Origin: Knufia peltigerae
Taxonomy: Eukaryota > Ascomycota > Eurotiomycetes > Chaetothyriales > Trichomeriaceae
Length of the DNA: 64,000 nucleotides
NCBI GenBank assembly: GCA_030247855.1
Contig: JAPDRN010000007.1
Location: 310,001 to 374,000, forward strand
Direction of reading: 5' to 3'
Both the position numbers and the translations under genes were made by a program. Positions 58,715 to 64,000 of this stretch are shown piece after piece (the first letter of the stretch is position 1; every line of letters starts with the position of its first letter). The notes under the pieces are model-generated. The model did no database searches and had not been told where the DNA came from. It worked only from the letters and a program-made list of their open reading frames with translations.

Positions 58715-61700
58715 ATGCCTCTCCTCAATGCCACCTCGGTCGCAGCAGTCTTGATACTGCTCTACCTTTCGTCGTTCCTGCTATTGGCCATCCTGCGTAT
58801 TGCTACTGGAGTATCCATTCAAAGAATTGGCTATTTTAGCTTGAGACACATATCATATACACCGAGAGAGGGCTTGAGAATTGATCTTCGAGGGCTAGGC
58901 CTGAGCCCACACAGGCCAACGTTCGCGCAGCCTACATGGATCAGCCTCGTATTCGAAGAGTTGAAAGTGACAATTGATCCCGCGGTCTATGAGAACTCGC
59001 CCCAGAGATCTAGCGGCACAAAAGATGTGGACGGAAAAAAAGACTCGAACGAGAAGAAGGAGCGCAAAACCCGAAGGCTGGGTGGTAGGAGCAAACTATG
59101 GAAGAAATTGACCAATATCAAGGAGTGGCTTAAGCGCATTCACCGAAAGATCCATATCCTCCGCATGTTCGATATCAGCTTCATAAACACTTCTGCTGAG
59201 GTCGTCGGTGTCGGCTACGTGCAGGTCTCCAACTTCACCATGGCAGTCTACACGCGACGGAGGCTGCTTGACCGCGGGCGCCTTTTTCGTCACAAAAAGG
59301 AGCCATTGGGAACGCAGAAGCCAGCCGAATGGGTTTTTGCTGTCCGGAGTGTTCTTCTGGGGTCTGGCGGTCACGATCCCATTGAAATCCTGGACAACAT
59401 GACAATCAATGTGCATGGGCTCCTCTATAAGGAACGTGAAGGCCTTCGGGACACATCAATCGCTATCAAGGCGGGCCGTCTCTACGCGCCAGTTGATGAG
59501 ATCCTTCAGTTCACGCAAAGAGCACAGAAGATCCAAAAGGCTGCACAGACTTTCCAACCCTCGAGTCCGGCCGAGGAAATCACATTCGAGGACCTGGTCG
59601 AAGAGCTTGACCAACCTGGTAGCAGAGAAGCTTCCATTGTACAGACGGTCGCTGACTCGAAAGAATTCTTCAGCTCGGTACTGCGGAGTGTACAAGAGAT
59701 TCAAATCGGACTGAGCTTTGTTCGTATATCGAAAGAAATCGTGTCGCTTCGGCGGGCTAATCTCCCCTTAATCGCGAACATGGTAATTCATGAGATCGGC
59801 GTCGATCTGCACAGGCTTGATCAGAACTCGCCGTCTCATCGCATGTATTTCTCGAAAGACGACGTCGCCCATCAAGCTCTGGTTGCCGCTGTTTCAATCT
59901 CGGTCAGTCTGGACGAGGACGACTATCAGTCTAACAAGATCATGTACATCCCGATGGCTACAACCACAATCAGAACGACTCTACCATCCAAGACCATGAG
60001 CTTCACGCATGAAAGAGATGTCGCTGAGAGAAACGCGAACATTCTTTTTGCGAATCTCGTTGTCACTTCTCCATCTTTAGATCTAGTGCCACCTCATCTG
60101 ATGAAATTGTTAGCTGTCGCTCAATCTCAGGCTAAGCCCACGCAGGATCCACCTCAAAACCGGCACCGACTGATTTCAAGACTGCTCCCAAAAGCCAGCA
60201 TAAAGTTTTCCATCCATGAGCCCGTTGTCAGATTCATATTGCCCGTCGCAAACCCTACAAATTCAACTCCTGGTGACTACGACATGATCATCTCCTCAAT
60301 CACCTCTATATCTTTGGACGTTGAGTCTTCGCACTCGGCAGGCGGAGAACTGTTGTACTCGTTAGGTTCGAACTTCCGCGTGATGTCCCATCAGCTGTAC
60401 TACCAGGCATCTACGGGCGTTAGGCACAACATCATCGTTACCGAGGCTCTGGAGATCAAAGTCCAGGTGTCTGCTTCCACCGAGGTTGCTGTCAGCATAT
60501 CTGGCAATCTGCGCACGTTCTCCATACTCATGGTGCGCGAAGAGGTTAGTAAAGCAATCTATAACATTGTACGGCATGTCAAACGCCGAGTGCCTATGAA
60601 TAAACCCAACACCCCCAGAGCGATGTCGACATCATTTTTGCGAAAACTACCATCTTGGATCATCGAGGCATCATTCGAAGGCTCTGGGTTCAGCATTGAA
60701 ACTGCTGGCATAGATTCTAGTGTATCGAGCCAGACTCGGGGTGTTGCACTGGAGCTGGAATCTTGGACATCAAACTATACGTCTTCTCGGTTGGACATGG
60801 CGCGGAAACCAATCACACGAAGGAAGACCAGTGCCTCCGCCCGTTTCGAGGATTCGTTGTCGGCAGGCAGACATCTCTCTCCTCCCACATCGCCACCTAG
60901 ACATCGACACAGTGACCCAACTGACGGACGGCGTCTTACTTTTCATGTCAAAGGCCTGGATGGATACATTATCGAATCTCTCGATAGCTGGGAGCCAAAG
61001 CCATTTACATCTATTCCAAGATTCGAGGTGGCCTTCAGCACATCCAGGGATCAACAGGGGCCGCTATTTCACATAAACTCCTCCATTCGTGCCATCTATC
61101 TAGAGTTTTCTCTATACAGACTATACTCAATTGGTGTTGCTGGCTCGATTGTAAAAGATGCCTTTTTGGGTCCGGCAGCTCCTTTGGTGGATATAAACGG
61201 GCAGCTGCCTATTGGAACACCTTCCGCGGGTGCGGCAACCCATCTACCTGTTCCCCTGGGTCAAGAACTTTCGGTTTTCGATGTGAAAGCGCATTATGTT
61301 CAGATTAAAGGTCACATGCCAGCAGATCCGCCAATGATGCTTCAGGTTTATCAAGTCGCTGGTGGACGCCATCGATGGTCTGCACCTTTCCTGCGAGCTG
61401 ATCTTGTACGCTTGCATGCTGAAGCACCTCATATGAGAGGTGTTTATGCACGTATTGTATCAACCAGCAACCTGCGTCTGGACCTCCGGCATGTGAAGAG
61501 AAAAACTCTGCACGGCATGACTGAGGAACATTCAATTGATGTCTCCACAGAATTCATTCGCTTGGCCGTGCCACATGGTTTACAGATGTACAAAATCTTC
61601 GACAACTTCGTCAACACCGGAAAGGCAATTGCACAATTACGGCACCGCTTCAAGACCAGGACGAACGAGTATATCCTGAAGAAAGAGCCTGTCGGGCCAA

Positions 61701-64000
61701 AGAAAGTTCCTAGGGTATCACTTCGATCAAAAGTGCTTTGCTTCGAGCTCGAGGACGATCCTTTCGAGTGGAAGCTTGGTGTTATTTATCACGCTGGTCG
61801 TATCGAGCAAAAACAACGACTTGCTCGGGAGGATGCATATCGATTGAAAGTGAAGAGACTACAGGAAGATCGCAGACCCCGGTCGACATCCAGATTCCGA
61901 GGCCCTTCAAGCCGGCATAATTCTCCAGACACTGTTGAACGCAATCCTCGGCGTTCTAAAAGCGCAGATCTCACGCCTAGAAGACGGTCTGCCTCTCGAG
62001 GCAGACGTAGGGAATCTGCGCGGCTAAGATATGACCGTGAAGGTGCTTGTGCATTGACGACCAGCGCTAAAATCCAAGCAGATGAGGCGTGGCAAAAACT
62101 TCTGGAACACAATGCGCGAAGCTGGAAGCGGCGTGTAGACTGGATGATGAGGCTTCAGAATAAAACGATCAAAAGCATACGACAAATGTTTGCTGGGGCA
62201 GATGAGCCACCTCACGATAGTGGCGAACACGAAGCTATATTGGGTGTACCCAATAGACCTGGCTTGATGACAGCCATTATCAGCGATCTTCATTTGCTTG
62301 TCGACAAGCCGTCTTTCCCATCAGCTGAACTGCCTAAATTTCTCAATGAGATTGGGAAAGGAATGCCCTACGATACACAATATGCCCTCCTGGTCCCCTT
62401 AAGTCTGAGTCTTGACATGGGTGAGGCGCGCGTGATGCTCCGAGACTATCCTCTTAACCTCCTCCACATCCCTGCAATTCGACCAGGTCAATCTGCGCGT
62501 CTGCCCAGTTGGTCGTTGAGAACTGATTTTATCATTGCCGAAGAGTACAGAGATGAGCAATCTATACGTCATGTGAAAGTGGAAATTGTGCCTAAGGGGC
62601 AACATATTCAAAGTGGTGAAGAAATTCCGGGCTTTTACATCGATGTCAGAAGGACGGTGTCTCCAGTGAAGACATTTTCCAAACCAGTCGTGGACATCAA
62701 CACAAGCTTACCGACGACAATCTCCTGGGGCACGTCCTATCAACCAGTTATTCAGGACATGATGATGACGATCGAAGGTTTCACAAAGCCTGAGATCGAT
62801 CCGTCAGAGCGTGTGGGATTCTGGGACAAGATCCGCATGAGCTTTCATTCACGTCTTGTTGTCAATTGGAAAGGTGATGGCGACGTCCAGCTACGGCTCA
62901 AAGGTTCTAGAGACCCCTATGTAGTAACTGGCTACGGAGCAGGATTTGTCATGTGCTGGAGAAACGATGTGCAATGGTCAATACACTCAAGCGACGATCC
63001 ACGCGAGTTCATGACTGTTCGCAGTGGAGAGTACATCTTGGCTATTCCAGACTACAGCCACGAAGCCCGCAATGCGCCTGAGCAGCAAGCCTCTAAAGAG
63101 ACGGACAGCATGTCTACCAGCAGCTCGCAGAAGAATGCCGCAATCTTCAAGAAGGTTATCATGAAGGTTTCAGGCAACGTCCAATGGACTGCTGGTCTGG
63201 TCTTCGAGCGTGCTTTGGACGATGGAGGACGATCTTCTAGTTTTATCCCACACTATGATGTGATCCTGAAGAATCCAGCCATGATGCATGGTGTCGATAT
63301 GAAGGGCTATGATGCATTCCGTGGCTTCAGAAGTCAGCACATCCACCTCTCTATCGCTATCGCGGCGCCATTCGACCGAGACTGGCTGAGCGCTGATGCA
63401 TCACCTTCGGAAAGTTATAACAGCGTTCACCTGAGTCCCAGATTTTTCTCACACTTTTTCAATTGGTGGTCTTTGTTCTCCGGAGTCATGTCCCTACCTA
63501 TCAGACAAGGGCCACTGTGGCGAGGGGTTGAGAAGTCGAGCAAGAAATTTGGACGTCACCTAGCTACTATCAAGTACGGCCTTTTACTGTCTCCACTCTT
63601 CATTGCCCATGTCTACAAGCACAAAGATGCCGAAGACTATCAAGAAGATGTTGTCTCAGCTACAGGTCTGAAAATCAAGATTGACAGTTTTATGCTTGAT
63701 CTCCACCAACGGCGCGAACATTTCGACACACTGTCAAAAGGCAAATCGGAACAAATGAGGACAAGTGCTATGAAGATCAACAAAGCTGAGCTTGACTTCA
63801 TGAGAGCAGATCTTCGAGCAGTGGCCGCTAGCATAGCTGGGACTACTGCAGAAGACCTGCAAAAAGCAACGGATGAATCACTTTCAGCGTTCCAGGAGGT
63901 GTCACCAAATATCGACATGTCTCAATTCACCATACCTGACCGTGATTTCACCTGGATCGACATGGATGATTTTGTGGAATTGGACTGGGTCCTACCTGCC
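58715..64000 (+). CDS. FMP27: Fmp27/Hobbit/BLTP2 bridge-like lipid transfer protein, N-terminal part
   Basis: An uninterrupted frame from the ATG at 58715 to the window end gives 1762 residues without a stop; the gene continues beyond. An N-terminal transmembrane anchor (VLILLYLSSFLLLAILRIAT) is followed by the FSLRHISYTPREGLRIDLRG beta-rich start of the repeating-beta-groove fold. Later landmarks include VPRVSLRSKVLCFELEDDPF and the RVGFWDKIRMSFHSRL segment characteristic of the Fmp27 SW region. FFSHFFNWWSLFSGVMSLPI and RDFTWIDMDDFVELDWVLPA lie near the window edge. The family comprises very large (over 2600 aa) proteins that span membrane contact sites (ER-plasma membrane in yeast and animals) and are proposed to move phospholipids in bulk. 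No intron was needed in the 5.3 kb seen. Confidence 0.95.
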   Translation, partial: MPLLNATSVAAVLILLYLSSFLLLAILRIATGVSIQRIGYFSLRHISYTPREGLRIDLRGLGLSPHRPTFAQPTWISLVFEELKVTIDPAVYENSPQRSSGTKDVDGKKDSNEKKERKTRRLGGRSKLWKKLTNIKEWLKRIHRKIHILRMFDISFINTSAEVVGVGYVQVSNFTMAVYTRRRLLDRGRLFRHKKEPLGTQKPAEWVFAVRSVLLGSGGHDPIEILDNMTINVHGLLYKEREGLRDTSIAIKAGRLYAPVDEILQFTQRAQKIQKAAQTFQPSSPAEEITFEDLVEELDQPGSREASIVQTVADSKEFFSSVLRSVQEIQIGLSFVRISKEIVSLRRANLPLIANMVIHEIGVDLHRLDQNSPSHRMYFSKDDVAHQALVAAVSISVSLDEDDYQSNKIMYIPMATTTIRTTLPSKTMSFTHERDVAERNANILFANLVVTSPSLDLVPPHLMKLLAVAQSQAKPTQDPPQNRHRLISRLLPKASIKFSIHEPVVRFILPVANPTNSTPGDYDMIISSITSISLDVESSHSAGGELLYSLGSNFRVMSHQLYYQASTGVRHNIIVTEALEIKVQVSASTEVAVSISGNLRTFSILMVREEVSKAIYNIVRHVKRRVPMNKPNTPRAMSTSFLRKLPSWIIEASFEGSGFSIETAGIDSSVSSQTRGVALELESWTSNYTSSRLDMARKPITRRKTSASARFEDSLSAGRHLSPPTSPPRHRHSDPTDGRRLTFHVKGLDGYIIESLDSWEPKPFTSIPRFEVAFSTSRDQQGPLFHINSSIRAIYLEFSLYRLYSIGVAGSIVKDAFLGPAAPLVDINGQLPIGTPSAGAATHLPVPLGQELSVFDVKAHYVQIKGHMPADPPMMLQVYQVAGGRHRWSAPFLRADLVRLHAEAPHMRGVYARIVSTSNLRLDLRHVKRKTLHGMTEEHSIDVSTEFIRLAVPHGLQMYKIFDNFVNTGKAIAQLRHRFKTRTNEYILKKEPVGPKKVPRVSLRSKVLCFELEDDPFEWKLGVIYHAGRIEQKQRLAREDAYRLKVKRLQEDRRPRSTSRFRGPSSRHNSPDTVERNPRRSKSADLTPRRRSASRGRRRESARLRYDREGACALTTSAKIQADEAWQKLLEHNARSWKRRVDWMMRLQNKTIKSIRQMFAGADEPPHDSGEHEAILGVPNRPGLMTAIISDLHLLVDKPSFPSAELPKFLNEIGKGMPYDTQYALLVPLSLSLDMGEARVMLRDYPLNLLHIPAIRPGQSARLPSWSLRTDFIIAEEYRDEQSIRHVKVEIVPKGQHIQSGEEIPGFYIDVRRTVSPVKTFSKPVVDINTSLPTTISWGTSYQPVIQDMMMTIEGFTKPEIDPSERVGFWDKIRMSFHSRLVVNWKGDGDVQLRLKGSRDPYVVTGYGAGFVMCWRNDVQWSIHSSDDPREFMTVRSGEYILAIPDYSHEARNAPEQQASKETDSMSTSSSQKNAAIFKKVIMKVSGNVQWTAGLVFERALDDGGRSSSFIPHYDVILKNPAMMHGVDMKGYDAFRGFRSQHIHLSIAIAAPFDRDWLSADASPSESYNSVHLSPRFFSHFFNWWSLFSGVMSLPIRQGPLWRGVEKSSKKFGRHLATIKYGLLLSPLFIAHVYKHKDAEDYQEDVVSATGLKIKIDSFMLDLHQRREHFDTLSKGKSEQMRTSAMKINKAELDFMRADLRAVAASIAGTTAEDLQKATDESLSAFQEVSPNIDMSQFTIPDRDFTWIDMDDFVELDWVLPA

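Overview
The window is nuclear DNA of a filamentous ascomycete (Pezizomycotina). The evidence is short spliceosomal introns, mostly 47-160 bp, with GTAAGT/GTATGT/GTACGT-type donors and pyrimidine plus CAG/TAG acceptors, fungal-only protein families, and genes on both strands with long pyrimidine-rich leaders. Placement in Eurotiomycetes, possibly the black-yeast order Chaetothyriales, is only an impression and cannot be shown from this sequence alone. No transposon, CRISPR array, rRNA or complete tRNA was recognised.

Layout. 0.2-8 kb: exosome subunit Mtr3 (+), an unknown five-exon Cys-rich protein (-), a small unknown ORF (-) and the Golgi carboxypeptidase Kex1 (+). 8-17 kb: an MHYT-domain membrane sensor (+), GPN-loop GTPase 2 (+), RNase P/MRP subunit Pop5 (-) and a fungal orphan (+). 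18-22 kb: a DUF221/CSC1-type stress-gated cation channel (+). 22-27.7 kb: a 6-kb gene-poor tract with simple repeats, recurring TACTCCGTAC motifs and a possible relic of a Zn2Cys6 regulator. 27-38 kb: a fungal orphan (+), COP9 signalosome subunit 5 (-) and microtubule bundler Ase1/PRC1 (+) in a head-to-head pair, then a Mnn1/Mnn2-family mannosyltransferase (-). 38.5-46.5 kb: three consecutive minus-strand genes that look accessory, namely a short-chain dehydrogenase, an M20-type carbamoylase/hydantoinase-family amidohydrolase, and a transcription factor with two tandem Zn2Cys6 clusters. 47-64 kb: TFIIIC B-block subunit Tfc3 (-), eIF4B (-), a small Tim17-like membrane protein (+), and the first 1762 residues of an Fmp27/BLTP2 lipid-transfer protein (+) that runs off the window.

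Most genes are housekeeping (RNA processing and decay, translation, tRNA/5S transcription, secretion, cell division, ubiquitin-like signalling). The SDR-amidohydrolase-regulator trio is the best candidate for a small co-regulated catabolic locus. The most unusual signal is in that regulator. Its two adjacent zinc clusters are interrupted by introns at exactly homologous positions and phase, and the second intron has a GC donor (AAG|GCATG) where the first has GT (AAG|GTATG). This suggests an internal duplication of an intron-containing DNA-binding module followed by donor drift.

Exon models were built by hand from splice consensus and reading-frame closure. Those whose summed exons divide by three across many introns (transcription factor, eIF4B, SDR, amidohydrolase, channel, MHYT protein) are the most secure.
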